From contig CAVIIZ010000002.1 in NCBI GenBank assembly GCA_963642995.1, forward strand, positions 86,234 to 150,233: a stretch of 64,000 nucleotides of DNA, written 5' to 3'. The stretch is from CAVAWX01 sp963642995. Lineage in GTDB: Bacteria > Actinomycetota > Coriobacteriia > Coriobacteriales > QAMH01. Positions 23,327-31,678 of the stretch are shown here, in pieces. The notes beneath the pieces were generated by a model. It searched no databases. It saw only the letters and a list, made by a program, of their open reading frames with translations, and was not told where the DNA came from. The position numbers were made by a program, and so were the translations under genes. Each line of letters starts with the position of its first letter. The stretch's first letter is position 1.

Positions 23327-23785
23327 TCAATCGATGCTGACGAAGGCGTACTCGAGGGCGTCGTGAAGCGCACGGGCGGTTTGCTCGACGCGGTCGCGCT
23401 TCAGCTCGCATTCCCAGACGACGACCACCTGCCAGCCGTCTGACTCGAGTTTTTCGCGCACAGCCTCGTCACGCGCCTTGTTGCGGGCGAACTTGGCTGT
23501 CCAGTACTCGCCGTTTCTCGCGGGCGTGCTCGCGTACTTGCACCCCTCGTGATGGTGCCAAAAGCAGCCGTTCACGAAGATGGCGATCTTGCGTCCGGGA
23601 TAGGCGATGTCGGGGTGCCCCGGCGCCTTCTTCCAATCGCAGCGATACCCCGGCCAGCCGAAGGAGCGCAGCATGGCCCGCACGGCCTTCTCCGGCGAGG
23701 TGTCGCGGCGCTTGTTGCCCTGCATGGACTTGCGCGTGGCTGCCGAGACCTCGCCGAACTCGTATTTCGCCGTCGTCTTTCCCAT
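23327..23785 (-). CDS. vsr: Very-short-patch repair endonuclease (Vsr)
   Basis: The protein has 152 residues, the normal Vsr length. The N-terminal RKSMQGNKRRDTSPEKAVRAML and the catalytic/zinc segment FVNGCFWHHHEGCKYASTPARN, with the later NKARDEAV and WQVVVVWECEL, are diagnostic. Vsr nicks T:G mismatches that arise from deamination of 5-methylcytosine. No cytosine methyltransferase is in the window, although vsr is usually next to dcm. On this strand a TATCAT lies only eight bases before the ATG and no ribosome site is seen, so the transcript may be leaderless. Confidence 0.93.
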   Translation of the reverse strand: MGKTTAKYEFGEVSAATRKSMQGNKRRDTSPEKAVRAMLRSFGWPGYRCDWKKAPGHPDIAYPGRKIAIFVNGCFWHHHEGCKYASTPARNGEYWTAKFARNKARDEAVREKLESDGWQVVVVWECELKRDRVEQTARALHDALEYAFVSID

Positions 23786-23849
23786 GTGAGGAGATGATAC
23801 ACGCCGCCTCCGCGCCACACCTGATGCGCCGCACCTGTCCAGGAACAAT

Positions 23850-23888
23850 GCGCGCGATTTTCACAAGTGAAGCCTTTGTGAAAGCGCG
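23850..23888. repeat. Long imperfect palindrome between vsr and aroF
   Basis: CGCG, then TTTTCACAA, is mirrored after an eight-base centre by TTTGTGAAA and CGCG. It lies in the divergent gap of 282 bases, about 180 bases before the aroF start. It could be an operator or a hairpin in a leader; nothing links it to a known regulator. Confidence 0.4.
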
Positions 23889-24067
23889 TCGAACTTCCCC
23901 GGGCCTTCCCGGGAACCCCCTCGCGGCCTTCTCGTAGTGATAGGATGCACCGACGCGCGCTGCGCATGCCCTTGCCGGCGACACGCGGCTGCCCGCATGC
24001 CCGCATCACGGCGCGCGGCGCGTTTTTTTCGAGAGAAGAGACGACCCCTGACACGACGGAGGCACCG

Positions 24068-25099
24068 ATGCCCACGATGAACTTCAAGCGCCGCCTGCCC
24101 ATCCCGCAAGAGATCCGCGCCGAGCTGCCGCTTTCGCCTGCCCTCGAGCGCGCCAAGGAGGGCTTCGACCGACGCGTCGTGGACGTGCTTTCCGGGAGAA
24201 GCGGCAAGAAGCTGCTCGTCGTAGGGCCGTGCTCGGCAGACCGCGAGGACTCGGTGCTCGACTATATGACGCGCTTGGCCGCGCTGGCAGAGGAGGTGGC
24301 CGACAAGTTCGTCGTCATCGGCCGCGTCTACACGAACAAGCCCCGCACGCGCGGCACCGGCTACAAGGGCCTGCTGCACCAGCCCGACCCGACCGGGCAG
24401 CCGGACCTGCTCGCGGGGATCAAGGCCATACGCCGCATGCACCTGCGCGTCATCGAGGAAACGGGCATATTCACCGCCGACGAGATGCTCTATCCGGAAA
24501 ACTACCGCTTTCTCTACGACCTGCTGGCCTACACGGCCGTGGGCGCGCGCAGCGTCGAAAACCAGGAGCACCGCCAAGTGGCCAGCGGCATCGAGGTGCC
24601 CGTGGGGATGAAGAACCCGACGGGGGGCTCGACATCGGTCATGCTCAACGCGGTCTATGCCGCGCAGGCAGAGCAGGACTTCATCTACCGCAACTGGGAG
24701 GTCCACAGCACGGGCAACCCCTACGCGCACGCCATCCTGCGCGGCTACAAGGGCCTCGACGACGTGAACTACCCCAACTACCACTACGAGTACCTGGAGC
24801 GCCTCGCGGCCGTCTACACGGGCGACGAGTACGCCAACCCCGCCGTCGTGATCGACTGCAACCACGACAATTCGGGCAAACGCCCGCTCGAGCAGGGGCG
24901 CATCTGCCACGAGGTGCTCGACTCCTGCATGCGCAACGCCGACGTCGCGGCGCTGTTCAAGGGCTTCATGCTGGAAAGCTACATCGAAGACGGGGCGCAG
25001 CCGGTCGGCGGCGGGACATACGGCATGTCCATCACCGATGCGTGCCTGGGTTGGGACAAGACCTGCGCGCTCGTGCGCGAGCTGGCCGAGCGGCTGTAG
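24068..25099 (+). CDS. aroF: 3-deoxy-7-phosphoheptulonate (DAHP) synthase, AroF/G/H type
   Basis: The protein has 343 residues, type I DAHP synthase. Landmarks are LLVVGPCSADRED, the GRVYTNKPRT active-site loop with Arg, GYKGL, RSVENQEHRQ, PVGMKNPTGG, and IDCNHDNSGK with the metal-binding His. It condenses phosphoenolpyruvate with erythrose 4-phosphate to start aromatic amino-acid synthesis. The start follows GGAGG at five bases; the frame is open further upstream without family similarity. A terminator follows. Which aromatic acid inhibits it cannot be read, and no leader peptide was found. Confidence 0.94.
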   Translation: MPTMNFKRRLPIPQEIRAELPLSPALERAKEGFDRRVVDVLSGRSGKKLLVVGPCSADREDSVLDYMTRLAALAEEVADKFVVIGRVYTNKPRTRGTGYKGLLHQPDPTGQPDLLAGIKAIRRMHLRVIEETGIFTADEMLYPENYRFLYDLLAYTAVGARSVENQEHRQVASGIEVPVGMKNPTGGSTSVMLNAVYAAQAEQDFIYRNWEVHSTGNPYAHAILRGYKGLDDVNYPNYHYEYLERLAAVYTGDEYANPAVVIDCNHDNSGKRPLEQGRICHEVLDSCMRNADVAALFKGFMLESYIEDGAQPVGGGTYGMSITDACLGWDKTCALVRELAERL

Positions 25100-25130
25100 G
25101 GAAGGGGAAAGCCGAAGCAAGCGCATCGCC

Positions 25131-25158
25131 GCAAGACGGCATGGCCGCCGTCTTTTCA
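25131..25158 (+). terminator. Rho-independent terminator after aroF
   Basis: AAGACGGC (25133-25140), loop ATGGCC, GCCGTCTT (25147-25154), then TT. Confidence 0.82.
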
Positions 25159-25242
25159 AAAAGGAGCCGTCGCGGCATCCATGAACCGCATCGACCGGCT
25201 AGAAGCTGCATGGTGGCGCGCAGCGAATTCGACCTGCGGCGT

Positions 25243-25273
25243 AAATGAAAAGCAGGCCGTTTTGCGACCTGCG
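25243..25273 (-). terminator. Terminator after the tRNA-Pro gene
   Basis: On the minus strand GCAGGTCG, a CAAAA loop and CGGCCTGC (one T-G wobble) are followed by TTTTCATTT. It begins nine bases past the tRNA 3' end. Confidence 0.8.
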
Positions 25274-25281
25274 GAAAAAGC

Positions 25282-25358
<77 letters not shown>

Positions 25359-25441
25359 AGCCTGTTCGACACGCGCCGTCTCGACGAGGCGCGCGAAGAG
25401 GAATGTTAGCACAAGGCGTGCCGGAGCACGCCAGTTTTTTT

Positions 25442-26140
25442 GGAGGCTTCGTGAGTTTGTGAGGGTAGGGGTCACGCCTCTGTCCTCCCTTGAAGCATCG
25501 GCTTGAGATCCGAGCATCTGAGCATGACGAGCGCGATGAGGTTGTCGATGTTCCTGAAGCCGTAGCCCTGCCTGACCGCCACCTTGATTTTGTTGTTGAC
25601 GGCCTCGACGCGGGCACAGATGCCGTCCGCGGTGTGCCAGTCGACGCGCAAGAACGCCGCGAGGGCGCTCCTGCACATGTGCAGCGCCAGCCAGGCGACC
25701 TCGTCCTCGAACGCCGAGGTGAAGCGACTCGAGACGCAGCGCGCCCACGGCACGGCCTCGGTGCGGACCCCGTGCTCGGGGCACTCCACGCGCAGCGGCG
25801 CGTGCTCCATATAGCAGCGCGACGCTCCGAGGTCGAGCGTGCGCCAGCGCCGCGCCGGGAGACGGTCGTAAGGCCGGCAGCGCCTACCGCAGGCGGGGCA
25901 CCTGGGCGCCGCCTTCCTGGGTCTGGCGCGCACGATTACGTCGCCGTGTTCCTCACGGGCCGACTCGACGACGGCTCCGGCGAGTCCGAGGCATTTCTTT
26001 AGTAGATTGATTCTCATGGCGGCGTCCTTTGCTGGTTGCTTTTTTCTTGGTCGAAAAACAACCCTACGCGAAAGGCGCCGCCACTGCTATCTATGCATGT
26101 TCAGGAATCCGGGCACCCACACAAACCCACGAAGAGCCCC
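25442..26140 (-). mobile_element. Internally deleted ISL3-family element with terminal inverted repeats
   Basis: The left end (25442-25466) and the inverted right end (26115-26140) share TTCGTG-R-GTTTGTG-W-GGGT, about 17 of 19 positions. Both ends abut a T run on the same strand (TTTTTTT before, TTTTTT after), consistent with a target duplication. The element of about 700 bp carries one transposase-derived frame without its catalytic middle. Full ISL3 elements are about 1.3-1.5 kb, so this copy is non-autonomous. Confidence 0.75.
25472..26017 (-). pseudogene. ISL3 transposase with the DDE catalytic core deleted in frame
   Basis: The frame has 181 codons. Residues 1-65 hold the ISL3 zinc finger (CPACGRRC, then CPEHG). 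Residues 95-140 hold the helix-turn-helix region (LRVDWHTADGICARVE). Directly after it the sequence jumps to VNNKIKVAVRQGYGFRNIDNL, the very C-terminus of ISL3 transposases. About 200 residues with the three acidic catalytic residues are missing, yet the frame is open. The product could still bind the element ends, and so might act as a repressor of related copies, but it cannot transpose them. Confidence 0.8.
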
Positions 26141-26178
26141 TTTTTTCTTCAAGATGCAAAAACTGCAGAGGGAAAAGG

Positions 26179-27114
26179 CTATTCGGCGAAGCCGAGCATG
26201 CGCACCTCGCACTCGAGCTCCACTCCGCAGCGCGCGTGCACGGCCTCTTGCACGTCGCGTATGCAGCGGCGTATGTCGGCTGCCGTCGCGGACCCGTTGT
26301 TCACGATGAAGCCCGCGTGCTTGCGGCTGACCTGCGCCGCGCCCACGCTGTGCCCCTGCATCCCGGCGTCGCAGACGAGCTTGCCCGCGAAATGGCCTTG
26401 CGGGCGCTTGAAGGTGGAGCCGGCGCTCTTCTTGTCGAGGGGCTGCTTGTCGCGACGACGGGCTGCCAGCTCGCGCATCCTGTCCTCTATGGCGCGGCGA
26501 TCGTCCGGTTGCAGGGCAAGCTCGGCGCAGACGGCGACGAGGCCGCGGCGCGCGATGGCGCTCGTCCTGTAGCCCCAGCCCGCCTCCTCGCAGTCCAGCT
26601 CGACCATTTGGCCGTCGGCCGGATCCAGGCAGGTGACGCGCGTGCACACGTCCTTGAACTCGCCGCCGTAGGCGCCGGCGTTCATGGCAGCCGCCCCGCC
26701 GATGCTGCCCGGTATGCCGTGGAGGAACTCCAACCCCGCCAGCGAGGCCTCGCAGGCAGCCTGCGCCACCTGCCTGTCGGACGCGCCCGCCTGCGCGACG
26801 ACGCGCCCGCTTGCGGCGTCGACTTGCACGTCGGAGAGGCGGTTGCCGATGTGGATGACGAGCGCCGCCAGCCCCTCGTCGGCGACGAGCAGGTTGCTGC
26901 CGCGCCCGAGCACGTGCCAGGCGATGCCCTCCTCTTTCGCGAAGGCAAGCGCCGCCGCGACGTCGGCTGCAGAGCACGCTTCGACAAACAGCGCCGCCGG
27001 GCCGCCCACCGCAAAGCTCGTGTGGGCGCTCATGGGCTCGTCGAGGAGGAGGGCGCTGCTTTCAAGGCGCCCGCGCAGCCCGCGGGCAAGCTCGTCGCGC
27101 GATGCCGTGTTCAC
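26179..27114 (-). CDS. murB: UDP-N-acetylenolpyruvoylglucosamine reductase (MurB)
   Basis: The protein has 311 residues and a FAD-binding_4 fold: TSFAVGGPAALFVEA, VLGRGSNLL, GLEFLHGIPGSIGGAAAMNAGAYG, then GWGYRTS with the Arg, the catalytic Ser in GSTFKRP and the Glu of LECEVRMLG. It reduces the enolpyruvyl group to make UDP-MurNAc for peptidoglycan. The start chosen is the GTG whose GTGA overlaps the thiD stop, with AGGAGGG at nine bases. An ATG three codons earlier lies almost on top of that ribosome site. The pairing with thiD in one transcript is unusual. Confidence 0.93.
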   Translation of the reverse strand: MNTASRDELARGLRGRLESSALLLDEPMSAHTSFAVGGPAALFVEACSAADVAAALAFAKEEGIAWHVLGRGSNLLVADEGLAALVIHIGNRLSDVQVDAASGRVVAQAGASDRQVAQAACEASLAGLEFLHGIPGSIGGAAAMNAGAYGGEFKDVCTRVTCLDPADGQMVELDCEEAGWGYRTSAIARRGLVAVCAELALQPDDRRAIEDRMRELAARRRDKQPLDKKSAGSTFKRPQGHFAGKLVCDAGMQGHSVGAAQVSRKHAGFIVNNGSATAADIRRCIRDVQEAVHARCGVELECEVRMLGFAE

Positions 27115-27950
27115 TTTCGCCATCCCTCCTCGGCGGCGGCCTTCCTGTAGGCCTCGATGCTGGCCTTGTGCGGCCACATGTGGCCTATGGGGCCGGCGCC
27201 CGCGCCGAGGCCGGGAGCTGCGAGCAAGGCGCCCGTCACGTAGTCTTTCGCAAGCCGCGCAGCCCGGTAGACCGCCCGACCCTCGGCCAGCCAGCACGCG
27301 ATGGCAGACGAGAGCGTGCAACCGGTGCCATGCGCGTCGCGCGTCTCTACGTGCGGGGTGCGGAACCAGAAGACGGCGCCGCCCGGTCCTGCGAGCACGT
27401 CGTTTGCCGAGGCGCGGCGGTGCCCGCCTTTCACGAGCGCCCAGCGCGGCCCCAGCTCGAGCAGCTCCAGCGCGGCGGCCTCCTGCTCGGGCTCGCTGTT
27501 GATGGGATGCCCCAGCAGCTTTTCTGCTTCGGGCAGGTTCGGGGTGGCGAGCTCTGCGACGGGCAGCAGGTGCGTGCGCAGCGCCGAGACCGTCTCGTCG
27601 TCGCTTAGGGTGCTGCCGCTCGTTGCCACCATGACGGGGTCGACCACGACGTGCAGCGCCCCGCGGCGCTTGAGCGTCTTGGCGACGACGCGCACGTTGT
27701 CCGCGCACCCGCATGCGCCCACCTTCACCGCGGCGGGGAAGATGTCGGAAAACACGGCGTCGAGCTGTTTTTCCACAAGACCCGCCCCGACGCTTGCCAT
27801 GGCCGTCACGCCCGTCGTGTTTTGCGCGGTGAGGGCGGTGAGGGCCGTCTGGGCGAACAGGCCGTGCGCCTCGATGGTCTTGATGTCTGCCTGTATGCCC
27901 GCCGCGCCGCCGCTGTCCGATGCGGCTATGCTCAAGACCGATTTCACCAC
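27111..27950 (-). CDS. thiD: Hydroxymethylpyrimidine/phosphomethylpyrimidine kinase (ThiD)
   Basis: The protein has 279 residues of the PfkB-like ThiD family. IAASDSGGAAGIQADIKT is the substrate-binding start, followed by GLFAQTALTALTAQN, PVMVATSG, ATPNLPEAEKLLG and the anion hole with catalytic Asp in DAHGTGCTLSSAIA. It phosphorylates HMP twice for thiamine synthesis. The start is a GTG after AAAGGGGG; two adjacent GTG codons are possible. A TATGAT box lies at 27988-27993 on this strand. No other thiamine genes or TPP riboswitch are in view. Confidence 0.93.
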   Translation of the reverse strand: MVKSVLSIAASDSGGAAGIQADIKTIEAHGLFAQTALTALTAQNTTGVTAMASVGAGLVEKQLDAVFSDIFPAAVKVGACGCADNVRVVAKTLKRRGALHVVVDPVMVATSGSTLSDDETVSALRTHLLPVAELATPNLPEAEKLLGHPINSEPEQEAAALELLELGPRWALVKGGHRRASANDVLAGPGGAVFWFRTPHVETRDAHGTGCTLSSAIACWLAEGRAVYRAARLAKDYVTGALLAAPGLGAGAGPIGHMWPHKASIEAYRKAAAEEGWRK

Positions 27951-28112
27951 AGGCCCCCTTTCTTTTTTCGTGAAAGCCCTTCTCTCAATCATACCCGATG
28001 GCGCACGGCGTGTGGATGTTGCGTGACATGTGGGCATGCTGCATCATGGGGGCGCGCGGATTCGTTTATCGTGGACGGGAACGGACTTCAAAACGTCGAG
28101 GTGAAGCAACCT

Positions 28113-29552
28113 ATGGAACGCAAGAACGCCTGGAAAGAGTACAGCGACGCGGATGTCTCGCAGCTCGAGCGTCTGGGGCACGAGTACATCGACTTCATCA
28201 GCGAGAACAAGACCGAGCGCGAGTGCGTCGCAGCCGCCATCGCGCGCGCGCAGGCATCCGGCTACATGTCCTTGGAAGAGGCACGACGCTCGGGCAAGCC
28301 GCTGAGCGCCGGCTCGAAGATATGGGCGGCCACGCACGGCAAGGCGCTCGTCCTCGTGCACGTGGGCAGCCGCCCGCTCGAAGACGGCTTGAACATACTC
28401 GGCGCGCACATCGACTCGCCGCGCCTGGACCTGAAGCAAAACCCCCTCTACGAGGGCGGCGACCTCGCCTTTTTCGACACGCACTACTATGGCGGCATCA
28501 AGAAGTACCAGTGGGTGACCATGCCGCTTGCCCTGCACGGCGCGATAGCGAAAACCGACGGCACCATCGTGCCCGTCGTCGTGGGCGAAGACGCCGGCGA
28601 CCCGGTCTTCTGCATCACCGACCTGCTGCCGCATCTGGGCGCCGAGCAGATGAAGAAGGAAGGCGCGAAGGTGGTGGAAGGCGAGGCGCTCGACGTGCTC
28701 GTGGGCAGCCGGCCGCTGATCGTCGAAGGCGCCGACGCGGCCACGTTCGAGCCCGCAGACGACGCGCCGGACTGGGAGAAGGGCGCGGTGAAAAACCCCG
28801 TGGCCTCTTTCGTCTTGAAGATACTCGAAAGCATCTACGACATCGAGGAGGAGGACTTCATCTCCGCCGAGATCGAGGTGGTGCCCGCCGGACGCGCGCG
28901 CGACTTGGGATTCGACCGCTCGATGGTGCTGGGGTACGGCCAAGACGACCGCGTGTGCGCCTACACGAGCCTCGACGCGCAGCTCTCCATCGACGAGGCG
29001 ACGCGCTGCGCGGTCACCTTGCTCGTGGACAAGGAGGAGATCGGCTCGGTGGGCGCGACGGGCATGCATTCCAATTTCTTCGAAAACGTCATGGCCGAAA
29101 TCCTCCAGCTGGCCGGCGTCACCGACCCTCTCGCGTTGCGCCGCATGCTGCAAAACTCGCGCATGCTCTCCTCGGACGTGTCGGCGGGTTTCGACCCGGC
29201 TTACGCGAACGTCTTCGAGGCGAGAAACTGCGCCTATCTGGGACGCGGCCTCGTGTTCAACAAGTACACGGGCGCGCGCGGCAAGTCGGGCAGCAACGAC
29301 GCGAGCGCCGAGTACGTGGCACGCCTGCGCGCCGTGATGAACGAGGCCGGCGTCGCATGGCAGACGGCCGAGCTGGGCAAGGTGGATGCGGGCGGCGGCG
29401 GGACCATCGCCTACATCCCCGCGAAATACGACATGGACGTGATCGACTCGGGCGTGCCCGTGCTGTCCATGCACGCGCCCTGGGAGGTCACGAGCAAAGC
29501 CGACATCTACGAGGCCCGCTGCGGCTACGAGGCGTTTTTGCTGCACGCGTAA
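28113..29552 (+). CDS. apeB: M18-family aminopeptidase (aspartyl aminopeptidase type)
   Basis: The protein has 479 residues. The M18 metal ligands are visible: His in GAHIDSPRLD, Glu in VDKEEIGSVGATGM, Asp in SSDVSAGFDP and His in LSMHAPWEVTSKAD. The SHxN-type loop, HYYGGIKKYQW, and KYTGARGKSGSNDA support the family. It is a cytosolic dizinc exopeptidase removing N-terminal, mainly acidic, residues. The start follows GAGG at about eleven bases. It is divergent from thiD. Confidence 0.92.
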   Translation: MERKNAWKEYSDADVSQLERLGHEYIDFISENKTERECVAAAIARAQASGYMSLEEARRSGKPLSAGSKIWAATHGKALVLVHVGSRPLEDGLNILGAHIDSPRLDLKQNPLYEGGDLAFFDTHYYGGIKKYQWVTMPLALHGAIAKTDGTIVPVVVGEDAGDPVFCITDLLPHLGAEQMKKEGAKVVEGEALDVLVGSRPLIVEGADAATFEPADDAPDWEKGAVKNPVASFVLKILESIYDIEEEDFISAEIEVVPAGRARDLGFDRSMVLGYGQDDRVCAYTSLDAQLSIDEATRCAVTLLVDKEEIGSVGATGMHSNFFENVMAEILQLAGVTDPLALRRMLQNSRMLSSDVSAGFDPAYANVFEARNCAYLGRGLVFNKYTGARGKSGSNDASAEYVARLRAVMNEAGVAWQTAELGKVDAGGGGTIAYIPAKYDMDVIDSGVPVLSMHAPWEVTSKADIYEARCGYEAFLLHA

Positions 29553-29582
29553 GCGGCAGGCCGCGTGGGAGAAGGAGGGGCC

Positions 29583-30281
29583 ATGCCAGGCGGGCGCGTA
29601 GAGGATCCGGGCAAGACGACGGTCTTTTCGCATGCTGAGGGCAGCGCGGACGAAACGCAGGTGCTGCAGGCGGGCGCGGATCTGCCCCGGGTGCCGGGGG
29701 CGGGGTGGACGCAGGCAACGGGCGCCGATGAGACGCAAGTGCTCGGCGCCGATGCGACTCAAGTTCTGGAAGCCGAGAAGACACGCGCCTTCGCGCCTGC
29801 GCCGGATGCGGCCTTCTCCCCGCGCGGCCACATCCCCGAGCAGGCCGTGCATCCCCAGATGATGCCGGATGCGGCCTTCGAGCCGAGGGGCGCGGCCTAC
29901 AGCAGCCCGTCGGCCACCTCGGTGATGCCCGCCGAGCTGATCGCCGAGCGCCGCCGCCACAACCAAAAGGGCGCGCAGAAGGGCGCGCGCTTTGCCGCAG
30001 GCTCGTTTGCGCAAGACCCGCCGCCCCAGGCCCTGCAGGAGTGGGACCGGCCCGCATATGCCCCTCAACAGGAGTACGCGCAGCCCGCGCCCAAGAAGAA
30101 GCGCCATGGATGCCTCGTGGCCTTCATCACCGTGCTGGTCGTCGGCATCATCCTCGGAGCGGCGGCCCTGTTCGCGCTCGATTATGCCGTGCAGCAGACG
30201 GGCGTGCCCAAAGGAGAGATTCTCTCGCGCATCGCCGAGCCGGTCCGAGATTTCATCAGCAGCCTCAAGGGCAAGGGGTAG
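29583..30281 (+). CDS. Single-pass membrane protein with Thr-Gln repeats
   Basis: The protein has 232 residues. A long disordered cytoplasmic part carries near-repeats DETQVL, DETQVLG and DATQVLE spaced 10-30 residues apart, and a doubled PDAAF-x-PRG. A basic stretch (PKKKRHG) and one helix follow at about 176-198, then a short external amphipathic tail (EPVRDFISSLKGKG). Repeated T-Q-V-L motifs in a disordered tail are typical of Ser/Thr-kinase substrates read by FHA domains, but that is inference. The start follows AAGGAGGGG. It lies 30 bases after apeB, so the two are probably co-transcribed. Confidence 0.72.
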   Translation: MPGGRVEDPGKTTVFSHAEGSADETQVLQAGADLPRVPGAGWTQATGADETQVLGADATQVLEAEKTRAFAPAPDAAFSPRGHIPEQAVHPQMMPDAAFEPRGAAYSSPSATSVMPAELIAERRRHNQKGAQKGARFAAGSFAQDPPPQALQEWDRPAYAPQQEYAQPAPKKKRHGCLVAFITVLVVGIILGAAALFALDYAVQQTGVPKGEILSRIAEPVRDFISSLKGKG

Positions 30282-30353
30282 GCGGCGCGCAGACGGGACG
30301 GCTCGGGAAAACCCCCGGCCGCTTGAAAAACCCGCCCTGCGCCCGATCCCTTC

Positions 30354-31124
30354 TCAGCCCCGCAGGCGCGCCGCGAGCCTGGCCACGGCATCCGGCAGCT
30401 CGCGTGCGTCGTGCACGACGATGGTGGCAGGGTCCAGCTCCTCCGGCTTGCCGAACCCGTAGGCGCATCCGATGGACAGCAGGTCGTTTTGCGTGGCGAC
30501 GCCCAGGTCGTGGAAGCGGTCGCCGATCATGATGAACTGCTCGTGCAGGCTTTTTCCAAGATCGCAAAGCGCCGGCGCGGCCTCTTCGGAAAAGACCAGG
30601 CTCTTTGCCTTCCAGCCGTAGTCCTCGGCGCAGTAGTAATGCGAGAACCAGCGGTCGAGGCCCAGCAGCTCGCGGAAGAGCTCCATGTAGTCGTGATGGC
30701 AGTTGGAGAGAAACACCGGCTCGTATCCTCGCGCACGGAAAAGGTCGAGCGCCTCGGGTATGCCGGGGTAGAACTTCGCGCCGCCTTCCCGCGCGCGCCG
30801 CCGCATCCCGGCGCCCACCACGCGTGCGGCCTCCTCCCGCCATTGCGCCGGCAGCTCGGGGGCGAAGTTGCTCCACATCTCGACGGTGGAATACCCCAGC
30901 CAATACCCTATCTCGCGCGCGTCGGCCGGCGCGTCGGGCACGTCCTGGCCTTGCCCGCGCAGCCATTGCAGCCCCTCGCGAAAGGCGGGGACGTAGATCT
31001 CGTCGGTCTTGTGCAAGGTCCCGTCGAAATCGAAGAGCAGCTTCAGGCGGCCGCGCGCATCGTCTGCGCAGGCCTCCCGTACGGCCGTCTCCTTCGGATG
31101 CGTCTCGTCTGCGGCGCCGGGCAT
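30354..31124 (-). CDS. HAD-superfamily phosphatase at the end of the riboflavin operon
   Basis: The protein has 256 residues. HAD motif I is LLFDFDGTL (nucleophile Asp), motif II is FLSNCHH, the Lys lies in the GWKAKSLVF region and motif III/IV is IMIGDRFHDLGVA. An alpha-helical cap sits between motifs I and II. The gene starts eight bases after the ribH stop with GAAGGATGAGGG upstream, so it is the last gene of ribD-ribE-ribBA-ribH. Riboflavin synthesis needs a phosphatase for the RibD product, usually a stray HAD enzyme, and this one is well placed for that. A general phosphoglycolate-phosphatase-like role is the alternative. Confidence 0.85.
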   Translation of the reverse strand: MPGAADETHPKETAVREACADDARGRLKLLFDFDGTLHKTDEIYVPAFREGLQWLRGQGQDVPDAPADAREIGYWLGYSTVEMWSNFAPELPAQWREEAARVVGAGMRRRAREGGAKFYPGIPEALDLFRARGYEPVFLSNCHHDYMELFRELLGLDRWFSHYYCAEDYGWKAKSLVFSEEAAPALCDLGKSLHEQFIMIGDRFHDLGVATQNDLLSIGCAYGFGKPEELDPATIVVHDARELPDAVARLAARLRG

Positions 31125-31131
31125 ACGACCC

Positions 31132-31602
31132 TCATCCTTCCATCTCTCGCAGCAGGTTCACCATCTCGATGGCGCCTTGTGCGCATTCGGCGCCCTTGTT
31201 GCCCGCCTTCGAGCCGGCGCGCTCGACGGCCTGCTCGATGTTTTCCGTGGTGAGCACGCCGAACATGACGGGCACGCCGCTTTCGAGCGACGCGGCCGCG
31301 ATGCCCTTGCTCGTCTCGTTGACGACGGCCTCGTAGTGGCTCGTCGCCCCGCGTATGACGCTGCCGAGCGCGATGACGGCGTCGTAGCGCCCGGAGCCGG
31401 CCATCTTCTTTGCCACGAGGGGCACCTCGAAGGCGCCGGGCACCCAGGCCACGTCCACCATCTCCTCGGCCACGTCGCGCCGGCGCAGCCCGTCGAGGCA
31501 GCCCTCCAGCAGCTTGCCCGTGATGAACTCGTTGAAACGGCTGCAGACGACGCCCACGCGTATGTCGCCTGCGCTGTAGAGATCGCCTTCGTAGACTGTC
31601 AT
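31132..31602 (-). CDS. ribH: 6,7-Dimethyl-8-ribityllumazine synthase (RibH)
   Basis: The protein has 156 residues. Diagnostic motifs are VCSRFNEFIT, WVPGAFEVP, ALGSVIRGATSHYEAV with the catalytic His, and PVMFGVLTTENIEQA followed by AGNKGAECA. It condenses the pyrimidine intermediate with dihydroxybutanone phosphate and normally forms an icosahedral shell. The start is the ATG after AGAAGGCG. The 76-base gap to ribBA contains a TACAAT on this strand (31650-31655), so an internal promoter is possible. Confidence 0.96.
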   Translation of the reverse strand: MTVYEGDLYSAGDIRVGVVCSRFNEFITGKLLEGCLDGLRRRDVAEEMVDVAWVPGAFEVPLVAKKMAGSGRYDAVIALGSVIRGATSHYEAVVNETSKGIAAASLESGVPVMFGVLTTENIEQAVERAGSKAGNKGAECAQGAIEMVNLLREMEG

Positions 31603-31678
31603 GTCGCGCCTTCTTTCCTGTCCGTTTTCTCGGGGCTTGCCCACCGTTCATTGTATCGGTTCGAGCGGGCGGCCCGCC

